From Pseudohongiella sp. (GTDB taxonomy: Bacteria; Pseudomonadota; Gammaproteobacteria; Pseudomonadales; Pseudohongiellaceae), in contig NZ_DRFV01000010.1 of assembly GCF_011050365.1 (NCBI RefSeq), positions 62,001-126,000 of the forward strand: a stretch of DNA of 64,000 bases, read 5' to 3'. The notes below the pieces were generated by a model. The model did not search any database and was not told the DNA's origin. It saw only the letters and a list, made by a program, of their open reading frames with translations. Position numbers and translations under genes: made by a program. This document shows positions 23,925 to 33,078 of the stretch, one piece after another. Positions within the stretch are counted from its first letter, which is position 1, and each line of letters begins with the position of its first letter.

Positions 23925-24617
23925 TCAGTTTTTCCTACGGGTGTGTTTGGACTGAATCCTGTAAAGAAGCCTCCGCTCATCCCAGATCTTTCTGACGCCC
24001 TCATAGCTCGGCAAACCATACCGTGTGTATTCAGGTAAGGACGCCATGGCCTCTTGCACAATGTCGCAGCCGCTATTGTTGTTCCTGCCGTTACGAGTTG
24101 GACTTATCTTTCCTTCCTGGCAAACCGTATAAACACTTATTTGAATGGCTTCGTCCCTGAGAGCCAACTTACGGTTACCCTTCCTCGGTCGGGAAGGCTT
24201 TTGTAGGTGGTTTCGCAGCATCTCGGCCAGCTCTGGTGTTAATCCGCGCTCCAGATTCGAGGTAGCGATGTACAAGCACGCGTCGTAAGCTGCGCTATCG
24301 TACTTTGCAAGATCCACCAATTGTGAAAAATCCGTGCCAACAAATTCCAGCAGCCCAAGTTGTAGGGCCAACAAACAGTCAGAGAAATTATTGGTCCCAT
24401 AGTTAAAGTCATCCCCCGACAACGGCCACGGCCGATCTTCTTCGTCTCGTAATTCCACCCCGGTGGAAAAAGCAAATGACAACATAGCAACAGCGTTACC
24501 ATCATTATATCCAATGGTTGTATCTATGTTTTGAATGAGAAGAGTGCGTGCCAACTCCAACAATTCGCCTCTGTCCATCATCGCAAAACCGCCCCGCCTG
24601 GGATTGATGAGCCGCAC
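23925..24617 (-). CDS. Hypothetical protein following integrase
   Basis: I do not recognise this 230-residue soluble protein. Its start overlaps the end of the integrase gene by 40 bp and it is read from the same strand, so it is probably co-transcribed with integrase. The C-terminal part is basic (LLYRIQSKHTRRKN) and could bind nucleic acid. Genes in this position are sometimes directionality factors, but no helix-turn-helix is obvious. Confidence 0.65.
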   Translation of the reverse strand: MRLINPRRGGFAMMDRGELLELARTLLIQNIDTTIGYNDGNAVAMLSFAFSTGVELRDEEDRPWPLSGDDFNYGTNNFSDCLLALQLGLLEFVGTDFSQLVDLAKYDSAAYDACLYIATSNLERGLTPELAEMLRNHLQKPSRPRKGNRKLALRDEAIQISVYTVCQEGKISPTRNGRNNNSGCDIVQEAMASLPEYTRYGLPSYEGVRKIWDERRLLYRIQSKHTRRKN

Positions 24618-25957
24618 GCAATCGTGCTTGCCACAATATCCAAAGCCTCAACTGCCTGATCAGGACAAAGGTGTCCGTAGTGCTGCAGGATCATTTCGAC
24701 GCCCTTATGGCCGGCCAGCTTCGCCACGGTGAAGACCGGGACACCGGCAGCGAGCATCGCGCTGATAAAATGGTGCCTGAATGCATAGAAGTTAAGTTCG
24801 TCGGCCAATCCGCCCAATAGTTTAACGTGGGTCCATGGCCTTCTGTGAGCCTGCACGTCCAATTGCCTGCCCGTTTTCGGCGATGGAAATACCAGACCTG
24901 TGCTCGGCTTGCCCTGATCCGCCCACCACGCTACCAAGACCGCCTTAATCGTTGTGTTCAGTCTCATATCGACCACTGCCGGCTTCTTCTCCCGGCGGAT
25001 TGCATGAGAGGTTTTTTCACACACCTTTGTCAACCTGCTGGAGCTCAGATTTAACTCCTGCCAGGTAATGGAATACAGATCGCCCGGGCGCAGCCCAGTA
25101 TGGAGTCCCAAATGGCAAAAAGGGATAAACCAGTGAGGGTAGTTCACGTCATCAAGATCGGACAGTTCAGGTTTACCGTGAGCACGACTGCTTCGCCTTT
25201 GCCGACGCAACTCCTCCGCGAAGGCGTCAAGACCAGTCAATACACCGTGAATCTCCTCGTTGCTCAGCAGGCGCCGCTCAGACTTGCCCGGATCAGCCCG
25301 AGTGCTGTGCTGGTCTTTCAGGGTGGGTTCCAGCAATTTATGATTTGCCAAGGGGTCTGAATCGAGGACGCCATCTTTCACTGCTCGGCGGATCATTGTT
25401 TTCAGAGCCCCGAAATTGCGTCGGACAGTGCTGTATGCTCTGCCATTCTTTTCAGTTTCAAGCTGCCATTTGTTGATATCGATCTTGTCGATCGTGGCCA
25501 TATCCCGATCAAGCAAGTCAGCGAAGTGACCGGCGATCCTGTTATAGTTGGCTTTCGCGTTATCAGCCTTCCAGCTTCGCTCCATGTGCGGGCGATAGTA
25601 GTTATCCAGGTAATGACGCAGCGTTCTGGCTTCTGCTTCCCTGGCGGCGTCTTGAGCCTTTATTCGACGCACTTGTTTGTTCTGCAGCGGGTCCACATCG
25701 TTGCTTTGCAGGTCCAGCACGGTTTGTGCAGCCGCCACTGGTTTCATGTTGTTATAACTGCCCAATGTCGCTACCCGGCGCTTTCCTGTCGGATCAGTAT
25801 AACGCCAGCGCCATGATCCGCCCTTCTTCAGTTTGATCAGGCTCAGACCGGGAATTCGCTTGCATGACAAAACATCGCGTTCCCCGGCCTCTTTCAGGAA
25901 CTGGTGAGCAGCAGCGTCAGAAATGGACGTGATTTTTGCTTGCGCCTTAGCCATCAT
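24578..25957 (-). CDS. Tyrosine recombinase (integrase)
   Basis: This 459-residue integrase resembles the P4/DUF4102-type enzymes of genomic islands. An N-terminal arm-binding domain (about 1-90) and a SAM-like core-binding domain (115-210) precede the catalytic domain. Catalytic residues appear in HTGLRPGDLYS, FYAFRHHF, KLAGHKG and the nucleophile region ILQHYGHL. The usual HxxR histidine is a tyrosine here (YAFR), a substitution seen in other family members. The gene points away from the tRNA-Arg(CCT) fragment about 155 bp upstream, consistent with integration at that tRNA gene. Confidence 0.93.
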   Translation of the reverse strand: MMAKAQAKITSISDAAAHQFLKEAGERDVLSCKRIPGLSLIKLKKGGSWRWRYTDPTGKRRVATLGSYNNMKPVAAAQTVLDLQSNDVDPLQNKQVRRIKAQDAAREAEARTLRHYLDNYYRPHMERSWKADNAKANYNRIAGHFADLLDRDMATIDKIDINKWQLETEKNGRAYSTVRRNFGALKTMIRRAVKDGVLDSDPLANHKLLEPTLKDQHSTRADPGKSERRLLSNEEIHGVLTGLDAFAEELRRQRRSSRAHGKPELSDLDDVNYPHWFIPFCHLGLHTGLRPGDLYSITWQELNLSSSRLTKVCEKTSHAIRREKKPAVVDMRLNTTIKAVLVAWWADQGKPSTGLVFPSPKTGRQLDVQAHRRPWTHVKLLGGLADELNFYAFRHHFISAMLAAGVPVFTVAKLAGHKGVEMILQHYGHLCPDQAVEALDIVASTIACGSSIPGGAVLR

Positions 25958-26113
25958 TCTCTCCTAGGCAGAGGACAGAGGTTCAATTTTGTGCGACCAA
26001 TATGTAACCATAATGGCAACACAAACACAAACAATAAGACACATCAAAAAACATATATTGTTTTTATTCATATGCTTAAGAAAGTATAGACACGTGATGC
26101 AAGGGGTATTTTT

Positions 26114-26161
26114 GCCCTCCTAAGGGGCAGGTCGCAGGTTCGAATCCTGCCCGGGGCACCA
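26114..26161 (+). tRNA. tRNA-Arg(CCT) 3' fragment, element attachment site
   Basis: From the anticodon loop CTCCTAA onward the sequence is a tRNA 3' half: T-arm GCAGG-TTCGAAT-CCTGC, acceptor strand CCGGGGC, discriminator A and CCA ending at 26161. The 5' half is missing; the sequence before it is AT-rich element DNA with no D-arm. This is the displaced 3' end expected when an element integrates into a tRNA gene. The intact tRNA-Arg(CCT), with a GCCCCGG 5' acceptor strand, should lie at the other element end. Confidence 0.8.
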
Positions 26162-26253
26162 CTACAAATAAACTGCCCCCCGATTCAAGGGGTGGGCAAT
26201 ACCCCCAACACCGGCTAATCTATAGTCCAAATCAATAACACGGGGGCTGACAC

Positions 26254-26895
26254 GTGCGCTACGGACTGATTGTCGAGGATCTGCCCGAGGCCCGTGCCTG
26301 GCTGACGACAGCACTGGGTGAAGCATTTCCCGGAATACAGATCGCCACCGCCGGTTCGCTGGCCGACGCCCGCCACGCCCTGACCTCGCAACTGCCCGAT
26401 ATAGCCCTGATTGATATTGGTCTGCCCGACGGTTCCGGCATCGACCTGATCAATGAACTGAACATCAAACACCGCAGTGTCATGTCGATCGTGACCAGCG
26501 TATTTGATGACGATACCCACCTGTTTTCGGCGCTGGGCGCCGGCGCTTCCGGTTATCTTTTGAAGGATCAGAGCCGTGACGAGCTGACCGGTATGCTCAA
26601 ACACATTGTCGACGGGCAGCCGCCGCTGTCACCTGCCATCGCACGGCGCCTGCTGGGTTTCTTCAATCCACGCGAAGACGTCGCCCCCGCTCACCTGACT
26701 GCGCGCGAAAAAGAAGTGCTGATCCTGATCGCAAAGGGTTACAGCACACCCAAAGTCGCCGGCCTGTTGGGCATCACCAGTAATACGGCAGCCGGTTACG
26801 TCAAATCCATCTACGCCAAACTCAACATATCCAGTCGCGCCGAAGCCACCATGGAAGCCTCCCGCCGCGGCCTGGTGACGCAGAGCATGTTTTAA
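26254..26895 (+). CDS. NarL/LuxR-type response regulator
   Basis: This 213-residue protein starts at GTG. The receiver domain has Glu8-Asp9, the phosphoacceptor Asp54 in LIDIGLPDG, and a lysine in LLKDQS. The C-terminal LuxR-type helix-turn-helix runs from LTAREKEVLILIAKG through NTAAGYVKSIYAKLNISSR. It is convergent with two adjacent sensor-kinase genes that have the matching HisKA_3-type phosphoacceptor segments. I infer that the three form one signalling unit. The signal and target genes are unknown. Confidence 0.92.
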   Translation: MRYGLIVEDLPEARAWLTTALGEAFPGIQIATAGSLADARHALTSQLPDIALIDIGLPDGSGIDLINELNIKHRSVMSIVTSVFDDDTHLFSALGAGASGYLLKDQSRDELTGMLKHIVDGQPPLSPAIARRLLGFFNPREDVAPAHLTAREKEVLILIAKGYSTPKVAGLLGITSNTAAGYVKSIYAKLNISSRAEATMEASRRGLVTQSMF

Positions 26896-28823
26896 CCGGA
26901 CAGCGACTGTTGTGCAGAATCCGGTGGCGTCGCCGCCGTGACAGGTAACGGTATACATACACTCATGCCTTGGCCAGCGCCGGTGTGCACTTGACTGACG
27001 GCATCCAGGGCACGCAGCCGTTTGTGCAGCAGCGGAGGCACACCAGCCGGATCATCCGCCGCACTCCCCTCGATAGTCACCTCAACCTGCAATACCCTGC
27101 CGTCAATACCCACGCTGTTGTCGTCCACCAGACTGACCGTCAGAGTCAGGGAGCGGGTTTCCGGCATCCGCAACCAGAAACCACTGAGCTCCCGAAGCAG
27201 CAGGCGCAGCTTCAGCATTCTGCGATTGCTACACGAGATACCGTCAAGCATGTCATTGACATGCCAGCTAAACGTTTTTTGCAGGGACGAGGCCCGGCTT
27301 TCGTTTTCGGCCATGCAATCTGCCAGCACCGCGGCAAGCTGATGTTCTTCATGCATAACCAACCTGACAATATCCCGCAGGTCCTGCAGTGCACTTCGTG
27401 CCAGATCCCGCGCCTTGCCCTGCTCTACTTTAAACACCAGCGACAGCAGGCGCGCCCCCATATCATCATGCAGATCGCGATACACCTGCTCGCGCTCCGA
27501 TGCCAGATGATTGTCGCGCTGCAATTTCACCTGCTGACTGAACACCTCGCGCAGGTTCTTTTCCGCTTCCGCCAGACGATGCAGCAACTGTCTGTTGATA
27601 TCGTCAAGCCTGGTCACACTGTCCAGGTAAGCCCTGACACCGTGCCAGGTAACAATAATCATCATCACCGGCTGGGTGATATATGACACAAACATGTCCC
27701 AGCGCCAACGTTCCATGCTGTTGCTGATCGCCAGTGAAACATCATGACCTGCCGCCATCAGCATGATCACAAGGCCTGCGATGATGCTATAGACTTCAGT
27801 GTTACGCAGAGACCTGACCCTTAATAGCTGAATGATCAGTATGACAAAAAGCAGTTGCGCAAAAAGCTGACCGATGCTGCCGGCAAAAACGACCTGCCGA
27901 TCAGGCACCGCCAGCAGGATCACGCCGTGTACCAGCGACACCGCCAGCAGCCAGCGCAGTCTGTTCACTGCCACCCGCAAATAGTACGAATAGATAAAAG
28001 CAAGCAAACACAAAGCGCCGGCCACTGTTCCCCAGTGGGAAAGGCGCAGGAAATCAAACTCGCCCGGCAGCACCGTTGGCACCGTCGGCAACAGAATATA
28101 GAGCAGCGGAAACGACCAGCTGATGCTCATCAAAGCAATCAGCAGCCAGTGTCCCTGCCGGATTCGCGCCCACACAAACGCACCCAGGCAGGCAATGAAC
28201 ACCATCGCCAACAAGCTGATTTTGACCAGGTCGATCTGCAAAAAGTAGTTGAGCCGGTAACGGTTGGTAACTGTTGCCTCATCGCCCAGAATCATCGGGC
28301 TCATGACACCAAAATTTGGCGCCGAATGTAGCCGGACATACAGCATCTGCGGCGCACCGGTAACCAGTGCTTCGGGTAACGTCCATGTCACCGGTCGGTT
28401 CCAGTTGCGTTGTAGCTGACCCGAAGCGAGAGGACCGGCGCTGCCCAGATAATGCTCATCCAGCCACACTTCCATGTTCATCATGTGGCGCAGCAGCAAC
28501 AGGTGTCGCCAATTGTTGTCATGCGCCTGTGGTGGCAGCGGCAGCCGGTACCAGGCCTGGGTCTCTGTTGCCGGCTGCAGACTGTCCGCAGACCAGGAAC
28601 GGGGCAAGGGGGTTGGCCGCCAGGCATCATCGCCGAGATACCACGGCGGGCTGGATTGCTGCGGCGACACAAGGCCACTGCTTGCTGCCTGCGCCGAAGT
28701 CAGGAACAGTGAGCCGCGAGCAGAATCGGGCTGTCCACCCGACAACATCGTCACCAGTGCCAGCGCGGCCATGACCAGCACGACCACAACACCCACGATT
28801 ATCTGCCACAGGCGCAAGCTCAT
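26892..28823 (-). CDS. 7TM sensor kinase-like protein, ATPase domain degenerate
   Basis: This 643-residue membrane protein has an N-terminal anchor, a periplasmic sensory part (about 60-190) of 7TMR-DISM type, and then seven or so membrane segments (195-400). A HisKA_3-like segment follows with YRDLHDDMGARLL, so the phosphoacceptor histidine is present. The C-terminal part lacks a convincing N-box and the DxGxG G1 box of histidine-kinase ATPases; only a GAGQGMSVCIPL G2-like end remains. It may depend on the neighbouring complete kinase, whose gene it overlaps by four bases (ATGA). Confidence 0.82.
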   Translation of the reverse strand: MSLRLWQIIVGVVVVLVMAALALVTMLSGGQPDSARGSLFLTSAQAASSGLVSPQQSSPPWYLGDDAWRPTPLPRSWSADSLQPATETQAWYRLPLPPQAHDNNWRHLLLLRHMMNMEVWLDEHYLGSAGPLASGQLQRNWNRPVTWTLPEALVTGAPQMLYVRLHSAPNFGVMSPMILGDEATVTNRYRLNYFLQIDLVKISLLAMVFIACLGAFVWARIRQGHWLLIALMSISWSFPLLYILLPTVPTVLPGEFDFLRLSHWGTVAGALCLLAFIYSYYLRVAVNRLRWLLAVSLVHGVILLAVPDRQVVFAGSIGQLFAQLLFVILIIQLLRVRSLRNTEVYSIIAGLVIMLMAAGHDVSLAISNSMERWRWDMFVSYITQPVMMIIVTWHGVRAYLDSVTRLDDINRQLLHRLAEAEKNLREVFSQQVKLQRDNHLASEREQVYRDLHDDMGARLLSLVFKVEQGKARDLARSALQDLRDIVRLVMHEEHQLAAVLADCMAENESRASSLQKTFSWHVNDMLDGISCSNRRMLKLRLLLRELSGFWLRMPETRSLTLTVSLVDDNSVGIDGRVLQVEVTIEGSAADDPAGVPPLLHKRLRALDAVSQVHTGAGQGMSVCIPLPVTAATPPDSAQQSLSG

Positions 28824-30316
28824 ACTGTGTTCCCGGCCAGCTCACCATCAGCCGCTGGCGCGCCCTCTGCCGCCGCACGCAACGGCAGCATGAATTCGAG
28901 TGTCGTACCCCCCTCCGGAGCAGACGACTGCCTCAGCGTACCGCCCAGTTCTTTAACCCGGCTATGCATGTTGATCAGGCCACGTCCCGGCGAAAATTGC
29001 GCCGCGATGCCCTTGCCATTGTCACCGATACTGTAAAACAGGCGACTATCTGATACCCGCACGCTGACAGTCGCGGTGCTGGCCCGGGCATGTTTTAACA
29101 GGTTACTGAACGCTTCCCGCACCGTTCGGCCAAGTGCCGAGTGCTGGCGGGCATTAAGCGAGGCCTCAGCCAGCGCTCCATCCTGCTGCCAGTTCAAGGC
29201 AATGCCTGCCTGATCACAACGACTCTGGGCTTCGCTGCGAATATCCGCCAGCACCTCAGTCAGTGGCCGGCAGTGATCCGGCAGCAGACTGCGCGAGTCG
29301 CGTAACTCGGCCAGTGCAGAGCGAGCAAGATCCATCGTGTCACGGTCGCCGGCGGAATACATCAGCTGCAATAACTTGTCGCCGAGATCTTCGTGGATGG
29401 ATTGGTAAATAACGCTTCGCTCGTTCATGCGCGCGGCCTCCAGCGCATCGCGTGTGAGCTGTCGGTAACGCTGCTGCAGCTCGGCAGTGGCCTCGGCCAC
29501 CCTTTGATCCAGCGACGCGTTGAGTATCGTCAGTTCGGCTCGCATCTCAGCGTGTCGGCTGGTCAGAAAATACAATGCCGCCAGCACCCCGGCCAATTGA
29601 CCGACCGGTACCAGCTGCGGTGTCATACCGGGATGATTTGCCAGCTCGAGGCCTGCAATCAATACTACGCTGTCGACACCAATAAGCAGCAGGAGGCTCA
29701 ACACCGCCACCCTGAACACTGCCTGCGGCAGCCGGGTGCCACTTCCTGACAGCGCTGACACGGATGTTTGCAGCATGCGCAAAAAGATCAGTATGGCAAT
29801 AAAATACAGTACGTTGACAGTGAGCTGCACTGCCGCCGGCAGCGACAACAGCATGGGCAGATAATACAGGTTGCCCGCAAACGCCAGACTGAACAGCCAC
29901 CTGAGCAGCGGCAGCGCGGTTTTTCTCAGTAACACCAGCAGCAGTATCAGTGCGACCAGCAGATTGACGACACCCGTCCACACCGGAATCTGCCAGAACA
30001 ATAAATCACGTTGCTGCAGGATTTGTTGCAAATGAGCATAGGTACCCGGGAGGACCGGCACCCCGTCAGCCTGTAACTCACGGATCAGGCCGACAGCCGC
30101 GCGCCCGCCGGCGACATCCGATTCAGCAACAACCGGTCCGGGCAACAGAATCAGACTGCCGGTGCGACCGGATTGCACCGGCAAATCCGCCACTGTGACC
30201 GGTGTGGAGGTCAGCAATGCAGGACGCGCAGGTGCTTGAGCCAGCAAAGACGTTGACAGCAACACCAGGCAAATGCCCGACAATATCCTGATGAATAATT
30301 TCAGTAAGAAACTCAT
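28820..30316 (-). CDS. Membrane sensor histidine kinase (NarX/UhpB type)
   Basis: This 498-residue protein has a signal-like N-terminus, a short periplasmic region and several membrane segments up to about residue 255. The cytoplasmic part has HisKA_3 (IYQSIHEDLGDKLLQLMY) and a complete HATPase domain: N-box REAFSNLLKHA, G1 GDNGKGI and G2 GRGLINMHSRV. It overlaps the downstream degenerate kinase gene by four bases. It is the likely phosphodonor for the NarL-type regulator at 26254. It is divergent from the 30474 operon. Confidence 0.9.
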   Translation of the reverse strand: MSFLLKLFIRILSGICLVLLSTSLLAQAPARPALLTSTPVTVADLPVQSGRTGSLILLPGPVVAESDVAGGRAAVGLIRELQADGVPVLPGTYAHLQQILQQRDLLFWQIPVWTGVVNLLVALILLLVLLRKTALPLLRWLFSLAFAGNLYYLPMLLSLPAAVQLTVNVLYFIAILIFLRMLQTSVSALSGSGTRLPQAVFRVAVLSLLLLIGVDSVVLIAGLELANHPGMTPQLVPVGQLAGVLAALYFLTSRHAEMRAELTILNASLDQRVAEATAELQQRYRQLTRDALEAARMNERSVIYQSIHEDLGDKLLQLMYSAGDRDTMDLARSALAELRDSRSLLPDHCRPLTEVLADIRSEAQSRCDQAGIALNWQQDGALAEASLNARQHSALGRTVREAFSNLLKHARASTATVSVRVSDSRLFYSIGDNGKGIAAQFSPGRGLINMHSRVKELGGTLRQSSAPEGGTTLEFMLPLRAAAEGAPAADGELAGNTV

Positions 30317-30473
30317 GCACCTGCAGTCTTCAGATGGACCCGGAACAGTCTAGCACACTGTCTGGCCGGGCCAGCAACCAAGTGTCGGTTTACTGAAAGG
30401 CACGTATCAGGGTATTTGTGCTAGGCTTCCCCGATGGATTCCCAGCCGCTAACCCGACGATGCATCGCATTCA

Positions 30474-31622
30474 ATGACCCAGATAACTGAACAGAAGCCC
30501 CTGCAAACCGAACTGACGCGAATTGTGCTGTCCGGTGGTGCCGGGTTGCTGCTTTTTGCAGGGCTGCTCTGCGCGTTGACCACCGTCAATGCAGCACTGC
30601 TGTTTCTGACCGCCGCTGTTGCCTTGTGGCTGCTGGGCTGGCAACAGACCCGCAAGCGTCTGCCGCTCAACCGCGCCAACCCATCCGCCCCGCTCTACCC
30701 GACACTGGGCTGGGCCAACCGGATGACACTCGGGCGCGGCTGGCTGATTGCGGTTACCGGCGGTTTCCTGCTCATTCCCGGGGTACTGATCACGCACCCT
30801 GTACTGCTGTGGACGGCGGCCGCGCTGTATTCGATTGCGGCAATCCTGGATCGCGCCGATGGTTTTGTCGCCCGCCGCAGCAAACAGACCAGCCTGCTGG
30901 GCGGCGAACTTGATACTGTGTTTGACGCCCTGGGTTTGCTGGTGGCGCCACTGCTGGCCCTGCAGCATGGCAAAATTCACGCCGCTTATCTGCTGGTAAG
31001 CGTTGCCTATTATCTGTTTGTCATCGGCATCAGGATCCGTCAACAGCACAACAAACCGGTTTACCCGCTGCCACCCAGTCCTCTGCGCCGAACTCTGGCG
31101 GGTTTCCAGATGGGCTATGTCGCCGTGGTGTTGTGGCCGCCTTTCCAGGCCCAGATCACGGTGCTGGCCGGGTTTGGTTTCATGGTGCCGCTGCTGACCG
31201 GTTTCTGGGTGGACTGGCTACTGGTCAGTGGTCGGCTCCGGCCCCAAGCGCATGGCACGGGCAACCGCTTCCGGCAACTGCACCAGCTCACCCAACGCTG
31301 GCTGCTGCCAGCCATGCGTGTGGCGGTGGTGCTCAGCGCGTATCTGATTTTCGTCCGGCCGGCCATGACGCTGACACCTGCGGAAATTGTGGTCGCCGCA
31401 TTGATCGCACTGGCCGTCCTGCTGATGGCACTGGGATTGGCCGGACGCGCCGGCGCCGTCCTGTTATTGATGCTGCTGGCCTGGACCGTGCCTGCACCCA
31501 TTGACTCTGGCCCACTGCTTGTCTGCCTGTTCGCCACCGTCGCCATTCTGCTGCTGGGCTGCGGCCGGTTCAGTCTGTGGCAGGCCGACGACGACTGGGT
31601 TAATCGACAGGATGGTGCCTGA
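30474..31622 (+). CDS. CDP-alcohol phosphatidyltransferase family protein
   Basis: This 382-residue integral membrane enzyme has the complete family signature. D126, D129-G130, A133-R134, G143, D147 and D151 fit DxxDG-xx-AR-x8-G-xxx-D-xxx-D. Such enzymes join a CDP-alcohol to an alcohol or sugar headgroup. It is longer than typical PgsA or PssA proteins, with about six extra hydrophobic segments C-terminal of the catalytic part. Its stop abuts the next gene, a flippase-like protein, with a one-base overlap. Its substrate is unknown; context suggests a role in the surrounding GTP-derived metabolite cluster. Confidence 0.88.
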   Translation: MTQITEQKPLQTELTRIVLSGGAGLLLFAGLLCALTTVNAALLFLTAAVALWLLGWQQTRKRLPLNRANPSAPLYPTLGWANRMTLGRGWLIAVTGGFLLIPGVLITHPVLLWTAAALYSIAAILDRADGFVARRSKQTSLLGGELDTVFDALGLLVAPLLALQHGKIHAAYLLVSVAYYLFVIGIRIRQQHNKPVYPLPPSPLRRTLAGFQMGYVAVVLWPPFQAQITVLAGFGFMVPLLTGFWVDWLLVSGRLRPQAHGTGNRFRQLHQLTQRWLLPAMRVAVVLSAYLIFVRPAMTLTPAEIVVAALIALAVLLMALGLAGRAGAVLLLMLLAWTVPAPIDSGPLLVCLFATVAILLLGCGRFSLWQADDDWVNRQDGA

Positions 31623-32644
31623 TGCCACAATCACGCTGGATTGCCCTGCTGTTATGGCCCGTTGCACTGGTACTGGTGACATGGACGCTCAGTCAAATGC
31701 CTCTGGCCGGCATCGGCGACACTCTGGGTAAGCTGAGCTGGCAGCAGTGGCTGGTGTGGACGCTGGTCAACCTGCTGGTGATCATGGTCAGCACCGAACG
31801 CTGGCGCCGCCTGGGCTGCATGCTGGGCAAAGCGCCCGGGTTCCTGCAAATGCTGCTGATCCGCCAGGCCGGGCAAACCGTCAGTTTCATCACCCCGGCG
31901 CCGCATTTTGGTGGCGAACCATTTCAGATCTACTGGCTGTACAAACGCGCGGGCATGGCGGTTCATCGTGCGGTGCTGTCGCTGGCACTGGACCGGTTCT
32001 ATGAGCTGTGGATCAATTTCATGATGTTACTGCTGGGTGTCAGCCTGTTGCTGCTCGCGCCACAGTCGGGCATGCAGGCAGGCAGTCAAAACAGCGACTG
32101 GCAAATGATCCTGCTGTTGATGATGACCCTGCTGGCGGTGTTGTCCGCCATCGCCTGGCTCCTGGTACGGCAGCCGGCCCTGCTGTCCGCGCGGCTGGAA
32201 AAAGCCGGTGCCCGCTGGCTCAGCAGTCCGCGACTGAAAACATTGGGTGAGCACTGGCATTTGATGGGCAGCGACCTGAAAGCCGTGGTCAGGTCGCAAA
32301 AGCCGGCGTTGCTCACTGCGCTGGTTCTATCATTGCTGGGGTGGGCGTTGATGATTTTTGAAGTGTGGCTGGTGCTGGCCTTCTTTGACATCAGGCTCAA
32401 TGCTGTTGAACTGGCGCTGATTCTGGTTGCCATGCGGCTGGCGCTACTGCTGCCTCTGCCGGGCGGCATCGGTACGCTTGAAGCCGCCGTATTCTGGACG
32501 TTCCAAAGTCTGGCCCTGCCAGTGGAATCAGCACTGGGGCTGATTGCCCTGATGCGCCTGCGCGATGTGGTGGTGCTGCTCTCTGGCCTGTTATGCCTGC
32601 GCGCGCTGCAAACCGCCCGTCCCGCACCGACTCAACCGGCCTGA
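31622..32644 (+). CDS. Flippase-like membrane protein (LPG synthase TM family)
   Basis: This 340-residue protein has about eight membrane segments and belongs to the lysylphosphatidylglycerol synthase transmembrane / UPF0104 family. Conserved pieces include FITPAPHFGGEPFQIY near residue 90, a LDRFYELW segment, and a LPLPGGIGTLEAAVFW block near 280. The membrane part of MprF in this family flips a lipid. Translationally coupled to the CDP-alcohol phosphotransferase gene, it may move the lipid product across the membrane; this is inference. Confidence 0.85.
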   Translation: MPQSRWIALLLWPVALVLVTWTLSQMPLAGIGDTLGKLSWQQWLVWTLVNLLVIMVSTERWRRLGCMLGKAPGFLQMLLIRQAGQTVSFITPAPHFGGEPFQIYWLYKRAGMAVHRAVLSLALDRFYELWINFMMLLLGVSLLLLAPQSGMQAGSQNSDWQMILLLMMTLLAVLSAIAWLLVRQPALLSARLEKAGARWLSSPRLKTLGEHWHLMGSDLKAVVRSQKPALLTALVLSLLGWALMIFEVWLVLAFFDIRLNAVELALILVAMRLALLLPLPGGIGTLEAAVFWTFQSLALPVESALGLIALMRLRDVVVLLSGLLCLRALQTARPAPTQPA

Positions 32645-32658
32645 TCCTGACACATAGG

Positions 32659-33036
32659 TCAGAATGCTTTTTTATACGCCGCCCAGCAGGTCGCGTTTTC
32701 CCACAGCTTGACGTTCAATGAACCTGCACCTGGCGGCTTTATTGTGTCCAGCATGCGCTCACAAATAATGCGGCTGAAATGTTCGATGCTGGGATTGAGT
32801 CCGGCAAACTCGGGCTTTTCATTGAGCATGCTGTCGCGGAAATCATCAACGATACTGTCAAGCGCGGCTTCAATCTCCACGATATCCACCAGATAGCCGT
32901 GTTTATCGAGCTCGGCTGCCTCGATGCTGATCTCGGCAACATAGTGATGGGCGTGGGGGAAATTTTCACTGCCCCAGTCACCACCGATCAGAAAATGGTT
33001 GGCAATAAAGTCTTTGGTCACGGCAACGGTATACAT
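32659..33036 (-). CDS. PTPS/QueD-fold protein with altered active site
   Basis: The 125-residue protein has the 6-pyruvoyl-tetrahydropterin synthase fold, with probable zinc ligands His14, His28 and His30 (PHAHHY) and the substrate-anchoring Glu113. The catalytic cysteine that sits four residues before the HGH motif is replaced by Glu24, resembling the ExxxHxH pattern of PTPS-III enzymes. The catalytic Asp-His pair (LDHHYLND in QueD) reads FRDSMLNE (66-73). It is therefore probably neither a standard PTPS nor QueD. It is last in an operon with a dehydrogenase, a RibD-type reductase and a GTP cyclohydrolase II. Confidence 0.85.
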   Translation of the reverse strand: MYTVAVTKDFIANHFLIGGDWGSENFPHAHHYVAEISIEAAELDKHGYLVDIVEIEAALDSIVDDFRDSMLNEKPEFAGLNPSIEHFSRIICERMLDTIKPPGAGSLNVKLWENATCWAAYKKAF

Positions 33037-33078
33037 GTTTCTTCCTTTCAGATTGGGTTTGGCAAAATTTACGCCATG

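Larger units (their letters stand above)
1..26161. mobile_element. Integrated mobilizable element (left end outside window)
   Basis: The right boundary is a tRNA-Arg(CCT) 3' fragment at 26114-26161, directly upstream of a tyrosine integrase gene. Leftward lie AlpA, RepA-like, ParA-like, coupling protein, MobF relaxase and ArdA genes, which are typical of plasmids and integrative elements. Cargo is chromate resistance, an IS3 remnant, BREX genes and a DGQR/HEPN pair. I found no second tRNA fragment and no intact tRNA-Arg between 1 and 26161, so the left end is probably beyond the window. No mating-pair formation genes are seen, so I infer mobilization with help from another element. Membership of the part left of about 12.2 kb is inferred from continuity only. 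Confidence 0.55.

Noticed and set aside
1-26161. CRISPR array or rRNA genes
   Set aside because: No regularly spaced repeats with unique spacers and no rRNA-like sequence were seen anywhere in the window.
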